The position numbers and the translations under genes are program-made. A DNA stretch of 64,000 nucleotides from Dryococelus australis (lineage: Eukaryota; Arthropoda; Insecta; Phasmatodea; Phasmatidae): assembly GCA_029891345.1 (NCBI GenBank), contig CM056998.1:170462332-170526331 (forward strand). Direction: 5' to 3'. Below the pieces are notes generated by a model, which ran no database searches, had not been told where the DNA came from, and worked only from the letters and a program-made list of their open reading frames with translations. Below, piece after piece: positions 34,733-46,894 of the stretch; within the stretch, counting starts at the first letter, position 1, and each line of letters begins with the position of its first letter.

Positions 34733-37700
34733 ATTTAGTTTGTCTCCTTAAATATTGTCGAAAAACAAAACTTGCTTGTTTACATACTTTAGTTCTGATG
34801 GCGATAGCCCACCCAGTAACAATCCATATTTATTTCACGAGTGTTGTTTCGTACGTGTAATTACGTGAATGTTCGCGTGAAACGTGTAGTGTTTCATCTC
34901 CACGATTATGATTCTTAATCTTCGTATACGTTTGTGTACGAAATAACTGCGAATGAACGTAATTAATAATAATTCCCAGAAAACGTAACTTGAATATAAA
35001 ATGCAGAATAGCGACTTATGCGTATTGTCTGCAAACCGTGTGCTTGCTAACTTTGGCAGTAGAGTAGAACGTACTTAGGCATAGGTTCTTTCGTTATACT
35101 GTTGAATTTTAACTGTTTCCTTGTATGCTCCTTGGGACTGATATGCCCAACTGTTGGCAGCTGTGGCTGAATCCAGTAAATATAAGCCTTTTTGTAGGTA
35201 TGTTAAATACATGATCACTTAACGAGACGCTTCAGCGCAAATAAGCAACATGTATGGCTATTAAGGGGACTATGTAGCTGCGCGTCCAAAGTTAAGAAGC
35301 GAGGAAGCGATACGGGCGACAATTACACGCACTTCTAGCGCCTAATAGCTACTACGCGTAAGGCATGCAGTGTTTCCGTCGTAACGCCGTACTGTGTAAA
35401 TTGATCTGTAACACAGGGTTTTATTACACGCCATGAAAGCCCACAGATTAAACTACGTCCGTATATTTGTACTTTTCTTTTGCCGCTTAAGATAGCTGCA
35501 TAGGCAAGCTTTAAAAATGTGATATTTGACAATTTTCACGAATTTTTTTTCTCCAAGAATACACTTAATGACAAGTAGAAAAAATAGGACCAAAGATAAG
35601 TTTTTTTTATTTTTTCTGACAGTCATATTTCCAGAACTTTTATTTACCGACATACGCGTTTACGCGCAATCAACTATTTTACAGAAAACGTTGAGGACAT
35701 AGGACCCTTAAATTTGGTTGGAAGTTGCAGAATCATTTCTTGGATATACAAAAGTAGCTATACTTAATTCATTTGATAAAATTAAAAACAGCACACTTAT
35801 GCAGCCGTTATCACTTGGGCGCAGAACTTCTCATTTGTGTGACAGTCATTGGTCCACCCCAGCGCAAAGCAAAGGGGTGCGGATAACACAATGAAAGTTT
35901 GTGTGAGGCTTTGTGCATCGTACTTCACGAGTTAAGGTATCTGAATTCAGGTGAAGTTAGTATAAAAGCTACAGAACGTATCATACAACCGCGAAGGCAT
36001 GAAAATGGAGACCAAAGCTTGGTTTGTTACGCTTATGTGTAATTGTGTCGGTTCAGTGATAACCTTGGTCACAGACGTACACGATATTACGGAGTTAAAT
36101 TTTTCTGAAGCTATCGGGAAATTACTCAAGGTTAACTCTCCTATCAGGAAATATTTGTTCTAACTTACAAAAGAAGACATTAAGTTGACATTACATTTTA
36201 AAATTATAGTGTGGGCTTCACAGTCTCTAAAATTCCGTTTTTTCTTTATAGTGATTCTGTGCGTCGATCCCAATTTTTCAGATTCTGAAATTTAAAAAAA
36301 AGGGGGGGGGGGAGTTTTACTTGACTTTACTTCATGCTTTGTGATGTTTTATCAGCTGTGATACTGACTTAATCTCAGTTAAACATAAGTGGAATTTTCT
36401 TTAATTTATGACACCCGAGTGTAACTGTCGTCGACGCGTCTTCGTGATGGGTGAGTTACATCTAATTCTCGCCGTCCACACACGGCTGTGTGTGTGTGGG
36501 TGGTGTGGTGGGGTGGGGGGGTTGTGTGTCGGGTTTACCAGGCATGTTAGCTGGACCTCTGTAAACATCTGCAGGCAGCTTGGAAATACATCGCACCTCT
36601 CCCTTCCTTGCTCGCGGGAATTCCAGCACGTAGATTGTGTTCGCTTCTCCCCGCCGATTGTGGCGAACATCACTGCAAAAACGCAGTGGTCAGTGGAAGC
36701 AACGGAGGGGGTTCTGTCTCATCTAAACCTTCGTTGCACTTCGGCGACGGCCATTGTGAATCTCCCTCTTCTTCCTCAGGCTGCTCGCCTACCCGTAACT
36801 TCTGTTTCCTTGCAGGAGAGGGAAATTTGGGAAATAACAGTTTATTCGGAAAAATGTGGGAAATGAACTGAAATAGTTAACCGAACCCGCTTCTCGCAGA
36901 TGAAGATAAAAAATAACTAGCATACCTTGACACTTGTTTGTACTTTACTCCTTTCATAACTGTTGATTTGAAACATTTCGTCTAGACGACAGCTTCGAAG
37001 AAAGCTTACGCAGTACAGCGATTCATACTTTCGATGCTTCTAACAAAATTGGGATGTAATTTATTTGCTGGACTTTGTTACTTGTTACACGCACATGAAA
37101 TCATACATCGTATAGTTTTTATAAATGCCAGAACATGTACTATTTTAAGGAAGGTTTTATATTAATTAATATATAATATAAAATACTTTAGTGTTTGTCA
37201 TATTGGTACTGGTGGGTGCACGTGTAGCATACGAGAAGGGTGATATTAGTTTTAAACCACCACCTGTCCAAATTAATTACTAATGTTCATAAAGTAAACT
37301 TGTAATTACAATGTTAAAACTATAAATTACTAAACACAAAATCAGATCAGTTTTTTCGTTCATAATAGTCACATTAGGCAGTTAAGACATATTTGCTAAA
37401 TCAGCTTTTTTTTTTCTTTTAGAAGAATTACAGAAGGTTTGTATAAACAATAAAACATGGATGATATAATTCACATCCATGTCGCTTGCCTTCGAAGTGG
37501 AATGGTGTAAGTAAGCGAGGGACTCTCACTCATGCATATGGATCCCATTCCTAAAATGTTGCCGTGGCTTGAAAGTGTGAGAGGTTTAGTTGAGAACAGA
37601 CGTAAAGTTTGATCGTCGTAAGTGATAAGTCAAATTGGCAACCAGGGAAACAGTTTTGATATCGAAGACAGAAATTATATTTTGTTCCATATTAAAGTAA

Positions 37701-38839
37701 TTGAGTTGTGGAAGTTCTGTTTGCAGATTATTAAGGATCATATTTGTCTGCCCCTCTTATTTTTGAGAGTCAATTGTTTCATAGGCTAGTATTGCTGTCC
37801 GCATTGTAGATCAACCTTCAACTAAAACATGTTTGAAATACTTATTTTAGATGTGTCAACCAACATTTTTCAAATTTCAATAAAAACTAAGTCGTCCTCA
37901 TGGTACGGGTTAGAGGGAGGGTTATGTTTTTTTTTTTGTATGTGGCAAGAAAACACTACGGTCTGATCAAATGAAAGTTTACAGTCGATGAGGATAGAGA
38001 GGTCCATGTTCATTTATGTTCACTGTCGCGGTAGATGCGAGGTTTCGTGCAGAAATAATGCTCACTGAAAACTAGTGAGCGGGCCGCAAGAAATCAAGCG
38101 CTCTGCGATACGTAACCAGGCCTGGTTGTTGCTTATCCAGTAAAATTAAGCGATTATAGTAGCGGGATGATGAACGGCATATGAGTAGACTGCGCATGCC
38201 GGCTGCGCATAACAGCAAAGTCCCTTAAAACTGAACAGCTTTTTTGCCTCTAGAAATGCCAAAACGTCTTGGCTGAAATGAATTTGCGTTTTGTTTACAC
38301 AAATGCCTGTTTTAATACCCTACGATATCTTCTCTACGGTAAATAGGCCCTATGTTTTTGTTGAAAAGAGAAAACTGTAAACAATTAAGGTCTCCGATTG
38401 AACACGTGATTGATAGTCGTGTAAACAAATCGTTAGCCAGTATTGGGGACATTTTTAGTTCATTGTTGACTTGGGCATCCATATGGTTCGGTGGGATTGG
38501 GATTTGCAGCAGTCGGAAATATGAATCGTGGGTTCTGCTGCTGCTGTGTTTTCTATCCGTCGTGAATTGGATTTGATCGAAATGAATCAATAGTCATGGC
38601 AGCGCTGATACAGTTTTTAGTTAGAATGGTCTCTCCTAAGAATAGTGTGCTAAACTTGTGTAAAGTATTGTTACATGGGCGCTTGCGGGGCGTATCTGAA
38701 TTCGTGAGGTGGAGGTTTTAATAACAATAAAACAACTAAATTTGATTTTTAATTCACTCAGCTATTATTTACAGCATTAAATTATCTGTCTTTACTATTG
38801 CGCATTTTATTTCACAGTGAGCTCAATATTTATTGCCAT
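34733..38839. other. no gene supported
   Basis: A long spacer. G(11) lies at 36302-36312 and a GT/GGGGTGG-rich stretch at 36487-36525. The frame 36408-36866 (152 codons) is the longest here but runs through that simple sequence and overlaps minus-strand frames, so it is not called. Confidence 0.4.
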
Positions 38840-39340
38840 CTGTTGCCATCATTTGTAATGTCTTTCACTCACGCATATCCAGTCCAGTAGTCCAGCCTGC
38901 AGGCTTACTCTTAACTGATCTGATGTTCGCAGTCGTAGATTTTCCTCTTGCTGGTCACTTCCCTCGCCGCGCGCTGCTCTTCTCCCTAGTCGTCTATCGC
39001 TGAAATACATCCATTTGACTGCCGGCTCGGAGGCCCGACACACCTTTTATAGCCGCTGACCTTGACCTGGAAGGTTCGCCGCACCCCGAGTCTAGCTGAG
39101 AGACGAGGTCAGTATTCCAGAGCATTCTTTAGATGTCTCAAAGACACCCGATACCCAAGGTCGATAGCGGCACGCTCCCTGATAGGCATAACAGGCACGC
39201 TGTGTAAACATCCCTTTGTGAAAAGCCGCTGCGTCTCCTGTTGCAACTGATGGGCGCACATCCATGAAATAGCCGTGCCTCGTACGTTAGCGGAGCGCCC
39301 GCCCGTAACAGTATTCGATAGATGCAGAAGAAATTGCATA
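38840..39340. other. GC-rich block, possible LTR or promoter fragment
   Basis: A GC-rich stretch next to AT-rich sequence on its left, with TTTTATAGCC near 39045. The AT-rich, GC-rich, TATA order resembles the solo-LTR-like copy at 50995-51888, but I could not align the two. There is no second copy in the window. Confidence 0.25.
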
Positions 39341-39409
39341 TAAAACTGTGCACAGGAAGTAGAGAGTCAAAATTTGACATATTACTAAAAGAATAATTCG
39401 CATGTTAAA

Positions 39410-39643
39410 GGCTGTTCACGGTAGAGTGAATACTTTTGAAGCCTTAGTTACTTTCAGCAATTTTTTTTATCTTTTAACCACCTTTTAAAATAAGTATTGC
39501 CATGTAAATAATCAACACAGTGTGTATGATCCGCCACACACTAATAAAGTTACTGTCTAGGGCTAAAATAACACACATTTATTGATTATTATTCCAAATG
39601 AAAGGGCTGTCAAAAGTGCTCACATTACCGTGAACAGCATATA
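39410..39643 (+). mobile_element. MITE family A, short class
   Basis: Left GGCTGTTCACGGTAGAGTG and right GTGCTCACATTACCGTGAAC. Body ATTGCCATGTAAATAATCA and CACAGTGTGTATGATCC. Confidence 0.92.
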
Positions 39644-39814
39644 GCAATTATTTTGTAAGAGGATTTTCCCTGTTAATACACCTGCCGTCTGAAATATTAG
39701 TAGCCAGTTAATTAGCCCTTTAAAACCACTAACTATGGAATTCAATCTGAGAAAGGAGTCTTCCTAGTTGCAGTAAGATTTCGCGCATTACTCAATCTGC
39801 AGTGTAATTTGGTA

Positions 39815-40236
39815 TAGGCTGTTCACGGAAAATTAGCACTTTTGAAGGTCCTGCTTAAGATCGACTTGTATACACGTGGTGTGTTCTTCCGCCTTAATGT
39901 AAAATTAACATTGCCATGCGCCTCATCACTTTATTCATGCGTTGGTAAAGTGGAAATGTGAAATTATTAGAACAGTAAATATTGTACAAATCTGCTTATT
40001 TTCACACATCGATGCATTAAAAAATACAGAAAGCGAGAGGAATAATTTCAGTCATCACAGATTGTTGCCTAAAACTCTGTTTGATATTAATATATGGAAC
40101 TACTTTCACCTCGATTTTTAACAACTTTACTGGACGCATGTTACTCATTGCGCTCGTTAAAAAATATGCAGGTAGGGGCAGGGACTTTTTTCCAAGGTTG
40201 ATTTCAAAAGTGCTCACTTTATCGTGAATAGTCTAT
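39815..40236 (+). mobile_element. MITE family A, long class
   Basis: Left TAGGCTGTTCACGGAAAATT and right AAGTGCTCACTTTATCGTG, with TATA at both borders. It carries the long-class body (TTAAGATCGACTTG, AAAATTAACATTGCCATG, AACAACTTTACTGGACGC). It sits only about 170 bases from the short copy at 39410. The frame 40017-40217 is an artefact of the element. Confidence 0.92.
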
Positions 40237-40484
40237 AGTTACAGCAAACTGTAATAAAATTTAAGCGAAAATTACAGCACAAATACTCGCAAGTTTCAGT
40301 GGATGTGGAGACCGGTTCAAGTATTTTAATCTGCAATGTTTTAGGCGCCACGTCGATAGCCAAACATAACCGTATAAATTGCTGGTGCAATTAATTTGAC
40401 AGCCAAAAGTGAGAGTCGAATTAGGCAGATACTCGTGGCTTGCTCGTGTCCACACGTTGCAAGATGGGGTGAGGACGTATTGTG

Positions 40485-40742
40485 ACCAAAAGAGCTCGCA
40501 CCATCCCACTTCCATCAAGGAGAACCTGGTTCGATTCCCGGCGGTCTCCCTCCCGGATTTTCGCACGTGGGAACCGTGCCGGATGATGCCGATGGTCGGC
40601 GGGTTTTCTCGGGTGGGGAAACGTATAGTACAGCATTCCGGCGCTGTTCCATACTTACCGCGCCTCATCCTCACCGGCTCTCAAGACCACGTTGTTACGA
40701 AGCCGCTCAAGTATCTTTTCACCTCGTCCCACCCGCAATAAA
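40485..40742 (+). mobile_element. tRNA-derived SINE
   Basis: A B box in GGTTCGATTCCCGG, then TCCCGGATTTTCGCACGTGG, GTGCCGGATGATGCCGATGG, GGCGCTGTTCCATACT and a CAATAAATGA end. The A box is weak, so the head is decayed or starts upstream. Overlapping frames of up to 137 codons on both strands (40261-40833) are by-products of this element. Confidence 0.82.
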
Positions 40743-42068
40743 TGATAGCGTACAGTTAAAACTTTTATATTTTGCTCCCACTGTTCACATTAAATTCTTA
40801 AGTTATTGGGTGCTACTGAACAGAAGTCTTTAAATGTTAAAAATACTAGGAGAGTTATACGATGTATACTATTTGAACTATGCTGTAGTCCTATTATCAA
40901 AATTCAGGTACATGATTATGCTTAATGCAATGCAATGATGAAAGTGAGAGACTAGGCTACGTTTTATCAAATAAAATGCTGATGCTCAAAAACAGTAGCA
41001 AAATTTAAATGTCCTTTGAAAGATCTGTTACAGTGAAGCTCTTCTGACGGGTTGTCAGTTGCCGATTAGATCTTTCGCCGTCCATTCTTTGAATTCCCAG
41101 GCCACGTTCTAATTTACATAGTTTGCATCTAAAGAAACTTTAAAGAGTTGACAAAATTATCTTGTCACTTTAATTTTGGTTCAGCCTCGATAGTGCATTT
41201 GGCAGTAGGTACAGAATTAACATTCTTCTTCGAATTCAATAATTGCGTTTAGTGGTGCTTGTTCTAAATTGTTACAAAGTGTTTACCGTTAGTTACTATT
41301 TTTGAATACAGTGACATTCCGGGCATTTCAGGAAAATACGTAAGATTAAAGTATGTATGGAATATAAGATATTTTTAAATTTATATTTTAGCTTGTAATC
41401 AGCATATTATGCCACAAAATCATGAGTCTTTGTAAAGATTACCGGAATCGGAATGTAGCAAATTGTGTCTTGTGGGCAGACCGGTTTACATGAATATCTC
41501 TGAAAATTGTACCTTCTGCAAATTGATTTGCTCTTTTGAAATGGCTCATTTTCCAGGGTGAGCAGTAATTAATTCTCACCCAACACAGCCATGTCAAAGA
41601 AAATCTACCATTATTTTATATTATCAAATCCTGATCTATTTTAAGTTATGACAGCAAAGTAAAGCATTTGTCAATGTCATTTATATAAGCATAGGAAGGA
41701 TATAAAACGTAAGTACTTAAAATAGTTAATTTTGCAGGTTGCTTCATCTACGTAAAAAGTTTGCGTTTATTTCATTATAGATTCAGAAACAATTTAACTG
41801 CTTGTGATTAGTAGAATAGGGAAGCTGCAAGCTGAAGTATCACGTAATGTCACTCGGAGTGCTGGTTAACACGTGTTGGGTCAGTTATCTGGAATATTTC
41901 AACGCTACTCCATTATTCTTATCTGGGTATCTTTTTGCGATAGTATCTTTCATTGTGTTGGCAAAAAGACCTCTGCGAATACTTTCGTATCGAACTAGAT
42001 ATATTTGTTAGCTACACAGTTTTAGAAACGCGATGTTTTTTTCCCACGATATGTGAATACATAAATAT
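40743..42068. other. AT-rich spacer
   Basis: No gene or repeat recognised. Confidence 0.4.
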
Positions 42069-42303
42069 ATGTTGTTCACGGTAAAGTGATCACTATTAAG
42101 ATCCTAGTTACTTTTTCCTTTCGGCCATTTGTATCTTCCAACCACCTTTTTAAATAAATATTGCAATGTAAGTAATAAACAGTGTGTATATTACACCGCA
42201 CTCTGAAGTTAACGTCTAAGGCCAAAATAAAATATATTTGTTGACTATTATTTTCCAAATGAGAGGGCTTTCAATAGTGCTCACTTTACCGTGAAAAGCA
42301 TAT
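42069..42303 (+). mobile_element. MITE family A, short class
   Basis: Left GTTGTTCACGGTAAAGTG and right GTGCTCACTTTACCGTGAAA. Body ATTGCAATGTAAGTAATAAA and CACCGCACTCTGAAGTTAAC. TATA flanks both ends. Confidence 0.92.
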
Positions 42304-43209
42304 ACCTATTATGCATCGGTAAATAAAAAATTTTACTTGCGGAATAAAGTAAGTCTTTAAAGTTATCGAGCTGCTGAGGAAAGCACAGCAACAGTAACTA
42401 CATGGTTACGCAAGTAAGCGTTAACCTCGACATCCACCGTATCCAGTTTGTATGTATACCTACTCTTGCAGCCATAGTATTATAGAAAACTCGTGCCAAT
42501 ATACTCACCTAATCTGCGTGCCCCTTCGCCCAAAAGTTAGTAGTTCAGGTTTAGTTCACAGGGTTAAAAGTAGATTGGAAAAACGAAACCAGGAGAATTG
42601 TGTGTTCCATTGGACAACTTTGAAGAAATATTTCGCAGTTTGGAGTCGCCGTAGCGGCGGATTGGGCAAATTTTTCAAGAATAGTTATGGTATTCCAACA
42701 TAGCCTATCCTTGCCATCTTGGATTTGCGTATTTTCCTCCATAACTTAAATTTCGGAGTCGATATTTAAAACCGAGCTACTCGAGTCTTGGGGAACATCT
42801 TGACAGTTATTTCGAAATTCAAATTATTTTTCTTATAGGTCTTTGATTATTCACATCTTTAACCGTAGTAAAATATTAACTAACTATTGAATTATGTCAA
42901 TGCCACATGGGAAAATACAGGTATAATTAAAACCGTACAAAATAAAATATATATTTTAAGTAGTCCCGTCATGTGTAGTTTTTTTTTCCTCGTCATAAAT
43001 TTTCGTTACGAAAATTTGTAAGAAAAATCAAATATGGAATGTATACTACTCCCTAGGTGTCGAAGTAGGCGAAGGAGCGCATAACATTTTAGTGGAAGAT
43101 GTGGCATTGTCAGTTGTTCCAAAGCTTTGACCGTGAGTGACGTGCCGTAGGTCAACACAAGAGTCGCGGACTCTCGCTCACAGATCTCTTATAGTAGAGG
43201 TAGGTATTG
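42304..43209. other. AT-rich spacer left of the CpG-rich island
   Basis: The frames at 42452-42742 overlap on both strands and have no motif. Composition changes sharply near 43200. Confidence 0.4.
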
Positions 43210-43529
43210 CTAGGCACTCTCCCGTGCCGATCCCCCTCCTCGGTTAACGTGGCCGCGGAAACCAGAGTATCCCCCCCCCCCCCCAATTCTCTCCGTCATA
43301 GTTTGTGTACGGCGTGACAATCGGCGAGCGCTCTCATCCCACGGTGGGAGCCCCTCCTGGCGCGCGCGATAGGCCGGCGGCGATAACGCGGCGCCCTCAG
43401 TTAGCGACGCGCGACCGTCCATGGAGGCTGCCGAGAGGATCGCAACTAGGTAAAGCGAGGGGGAAGGGGAGGGGCATGTCGCTCGACGGGGCGTCGTGGC
43501 GGTGTCCGAATGCCGTCTGGTTCCTGCAG
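43210..43529 (+). promoter_or_regulatory. CpG-rich island upstream of the exon
   Basis: A marked GC- and CpG-rich block (many CGCG, GCGCGCG and GGCGGCG words) in an AT-rich window, with C(14) at 43271-43284. It leads into the exon at 43530, which suggests a promoter or 5' gene region. No TATA box or initiator was identified. A short frame MEAAERIATR at 43421-43449, followed by a donor-like GTAAAG, cannot splice in frame to the exon (phase 2 against phase 0), so it is not taken as exon 1. Confidence 0.4.
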
Positions 43530-43695
43530 GACCTGGTGGAGCCCGGCGAGGCTGCGCTGGACCGCAAGCAGGAGCAGGACGAGGAGGAGGATGAGGACGA
43601 GGAAGATCCTGAAGACGACCCCTACGAGTACGACGAGGAGATCCCGCCACCGTCGCCGCGACCCGACTCGCTAGACGACGACCTCATCCTCGAAG
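43530..43695 (+). CDS. putative coding exon, acidic and proline-rich segment
   Basis: The only stretch that looks like host coding sequence. It is bounded by an acceptor-like TTCCTGCAG (43521-43529) and a donor GTAAGC (from 43696). The 166 bases enter in phase 0 and leave with one base of a split codon. They encode 55 residues: DLVEPGEAALDRKQEQ, then an acidic run (27 of 55 residues are Asp or Glu, only 3 Arg/Lys), PPPSPRP at residues 39-45, and PDSLDDDLILE at the end. Third positions are mostly G or C, unlike the surroundings. The frame is also open upstream to 43305, so an unspliced start at ATG 43476 is an alternative. The composition suggests a disordered regulatory or linker region of a larger protein; I do not recognise the family. 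No partner exon was found in the window, which implies long introns or a chance frame in a CpG-rich island. Confidence 0.55.
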
Positions 43696-43781
43696 GTAAG
43701 CGCACTGTCGTCTTGGAGGTCACCGCACTGCACCCTTCCTCTCGCGCCTGGTCGCACTTGTTAGCACGCTCAGTGCACTAG

Positions 43782-45395
43782 GTGTGCTTCTTGTTAGAAC
43801 TGTCAGAACGATACTGAATATGCTGTATCGACAACATGCTCTGATTGGGCAGTGTCCACTTTCGTAGTGCAGCAAATGTACAAAACGAGTGTGATCATGC
43901 CTCATTCGTCAAAGGTTTACTTCCGAGAGAATTTTCTCCCTGGTATACATTTCCGTCGATCCTCGTAGTATGTTCTAACGTGCCTCCATTCCTTTCTTTG
44001 GTATGGTGAGTGACCGAATTATTTAATCCAATATTTTGTGTAGAGAGATACAGTACTGCTGCGTCCGTGCGAGTTAGAAAAGCCATTTGCATTCATATTC
44101 CACGGAATTTCCTCTGCCTCATATTTAATATAGCTGTGTTCTTAGCTGTTTTGGATTAGCCACTGCAAGCTTAGTGAATAACTGTTGGCACTTACCCTTC
44201 CAGTATTATTGAAATGAAATATTGTATTCTTCATACGAAATGTGGACTTTTATCTCGTAGTGTAACCATTACATATGCATATGCTCAGTGACCAATGGGT
44301 GGTTTCGTCCTCGCCTTCAACACTTTAATCTGGTGAATTGCTTAGAATATTATTATTAATATGCGGTTTGAAATCATGGCCTGTGCTCGGTGAAATTACA
44401 CGGAAAAATATTTTATTGGATGTTATCCCATTGTTCTTATCTGGACGTTCGGATCGTAATAAAATAATAAACTGAATTTAGTGAGTTACGTAAGAACACA
44501 TCAGACAAAAGATCATAATTACTTCGCGATATCAGTCGCTGATAACGTGTAGCCAATATTGCAGGCTATTTGGTAGATTGCGTGGCTGCTAAAAACGGCA
44601 AATAATATAGCTTGCCGAAGTATTCCGGGGAATTGTCATCTGAAACAAGTTTCTGTTAACACAAAAATTTCAGAGGTTTTTATCTGGATATTATGATAAT
44701 TCCAGTAGTCAATTCGGAATCGGAACGAATTCGTCCTTCTTAATGTTTTCGGTGTGATTAACTACTTAATTGTTTTGTAATTGGATCTTACTTTCTCTAC
44801 TGTCGTACAGTCAAAAGCTGAAGCAGAAATTTCACTTATATGCTACCCGCTGAAAATTCATTTCACCACCGACAGGTGTCTCAGAATTGCGATTACCGGG
44901 GAACCAGTGCCTCAGGACATTGGAATTAACTTGAAATGTTGAGGAACAGCTAAGTTAGCGTGACTGAGTGTGTGTGATAATGGGGTGAAACTAAATGATT
45001 AGGAAGAAATTTGCCAAAGCTTTGGTGAAGTTTCCTGACTCATTAGCTACAAATCTACAACAGTTTCTTCACACTTACTTAAACCATTTTTTTAAAGGTC
45101 GGTTTCGATTCGTTTTGCTCATTGCGTATCCATCTTCCAGGCGTTAAACTTCACATTTCCATGTACAGAACATCGTTGGCAACTGTAGAATTTGTATAAA
45201 ATGTGTTACTATCTATCAAGTACTCGCTGCTTTTTAGTTAGAAATTTATGCGGTTTCCAATATAATTATTTTACTTGTATAGTTTATTTTCGTGATTAGT
45301 TTACCAACAGGAATTTTTTTCCCAGATATTGGTTTGAAAATAATTCAGTTAACTGTGAACCAGCTATTGTGTTTCAGACTCTGAAGTACTCTAAA
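43782..45395. other. spacer or intron; possible MITE remnant
   Basis: If the exon is real this would be its downstream intron. TTCAGTTAACTGTGAACCAGC near 45344 resembles a decayed right end of MITE family A with no left partner. Confidence 0.35.
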
Positions 45396-46041
45396 GGTGG
45401 GTTTACAATTTACTTAACAGAATAAGTTCGCTGTGTGCTAAAGATATTATTCAATGTATTCAAGGATATTAGTTTGACTGTCCTGTGCGGCTCTTGGCGT
45501 GATATCGTATTTTATATCTTAAGTAAAAGTCGAAGACGAAGTAGCCAATCAGAGACCAGTGACATCGGTTGTTGGCGGGAAACTGTATTTAAATCTTGGA
45601 TTTGGGTTATTTAGTATTGTGAAATCGTATGAAAATAATTATTTTTATTTAGAGACAGTATCCTCTTAATTAAAAAAACAGTTCATGGTCATGTTTTATT
45701 TCTTGGAAGAGGTTATTTAATTTGCTTTAATTAACCTTTTCAGATGTATTGATGTAAATGCCCTATGTTGGCATCAGCTTTCCCTCTATAAGATATCGCG
45801 GGTTTTTCAAAACTATTACACAAGCAGTAGCCACAAATCATTAAATATATGAAAATAATCTTCAACCTTGTCCATATTTGCACGTTATGTCAGCTGCTTT
45901 AGTCTTCTACGGTTCTGATTGGCTAGACTTAAATTGCTAATTCAATCATAAACTGCAAAGTTCATTATTAATTTTCCGTGTGCTTATCGAGTTATTAAGT
46001 ACAATTATTAATTCTTCAGTCTTTAATCGTAAACCCACATT
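45396..46041. mobile_element. foldback/TIR element of about 645 bp
   Basis: GGTGGGTTTACAATTTACTTAA at left pairs with the reverse complement of the right end (AATGTGGGTTTACGATT). A further subterminal pair, GTAGCCAATCAGAGACC (near 45540) and TTCTGATTGGCTAG (near 45912), is inverted with extra matches around it (GAAGACGAAG/CTTTAGTCTTC, GTGACAT/ATGTCA). No coding content. The target duplication was not resolved. Confidence 0.6.
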
Positions 46042-46486
46042 GGGGGTTGAGAAGGCGCGAAGTGAAGGCCAGGTTGCATACTCGACAGGGGCAGTTTCAC
46101 AGCTTGGTCGGAGATAACCTTTTAGCGTAGACGGGGCGCTAAACGTTGAAGCCAGGCGGGGCCTGTCGTAAACACTCGACACCCGCAGTTACGTAACTTT
46201 CGCTCGTAACTTGCGGTGCGCCAGGTCGGTAGTGAGTGGCCTGTCGGCAACGCTGTACGAGAACGAAGTCGCGAGGCGATATCATGCAGACGATGTAGCT
46301 GTGCTGTCTCTGTACTCATCTCGTTACTCGCAGTTTTCACTGTAGTAAATTACGATCGTTCCAAACATGTGCAGCTTTCAAAGAATGGTGCGGTGTGAAC
46401 TGAAGGTATTTTTTCTTATGGTAGTGACACATTATTTCACACGTAATCGTATTGAGCACTTTATTATCAAGCATAAAAGAACTAAA
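46042..46486. other. GC-richer spacer
   Basis: Overlapping frames on both strands (45946-46398) show no motif. Nothing was assigned. Confidence 0.35.
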
Positions 46487-46894
46487 GGCTGTTCACGATA
46501 AATTGAGCACTTTTGAAATCAACCCTAAAAAAAAAAATCACTGTCCCTACCTGCATATATTTTAACGGGCGCAATGAGTGACATGTGTGCAGTAAAGTTG
46601 GTAACTACGGAGGGGGAAAGTAGTTCCACATATTAACGTTGAACAAAAAGTGTTAGGTAACCTTTTGTAATAACTTAAATTATTCATCTGGTTGTCTGTA
46701 TTTTTTAATGCATCGAAGTGTAAAAACGAGCAGATTTCTACATTATTAACTTTTCTAATTTCCCAGTTTAACGCATGACTAGTGATGAGGCCCATGGCAA
46801 TGTTAATTTTACATAAGGCGGAAGAACACACATGTATACAAGTAAATCTTAAGCAGGGTTTTTAAAAGTGCTGTTTTTACCATGAACAGTCTAT
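46487..46894 (-). mobile_element. MITE family A, long class, inverted
   Basis: Left GGCTGTTCACGATAAATTGAG and right CTGTTTTTACCATGAACAGTC. The inverted body has GTAAAGTTGGTAACTACGG, AAAGTGTTAGGTAACC and TGAGGCCCATGGCAATGTTA. The minus-strand frame 46562-46831 lies inside and is an artefact. Confidence 0.9.

Noticed and set aside
36408..36866. 152-codon frame on the + strand
   Set aside because: It runs through a GT/GGGGTGG simple repeat, overlaps minus-strand frames, and shows no domain or splice pattern.
38840..39340. Third solo LTR
   Set aside because: The composition layout is similar, but I could not align it to the two LTR-like copies.
40261..40833. Overlapping frames of up to 137 codons on both strands
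   Set aside because: They lie across a SINE, and similar frames appear at the other SINE copies.
43421..43449. First exon MEAAERIATR
   Set aside because: Its donor-like GTAAAG leaves phase 2, which would shift the next exon into a frame that reaches a stop.
43305..43781. Single 158-codon gene
   Set aside because: The frame is open partly because of GC-rich composition. Only 43530-43695 has splice-like borders and a coherent composition, and the region after 43696 reads as intron.
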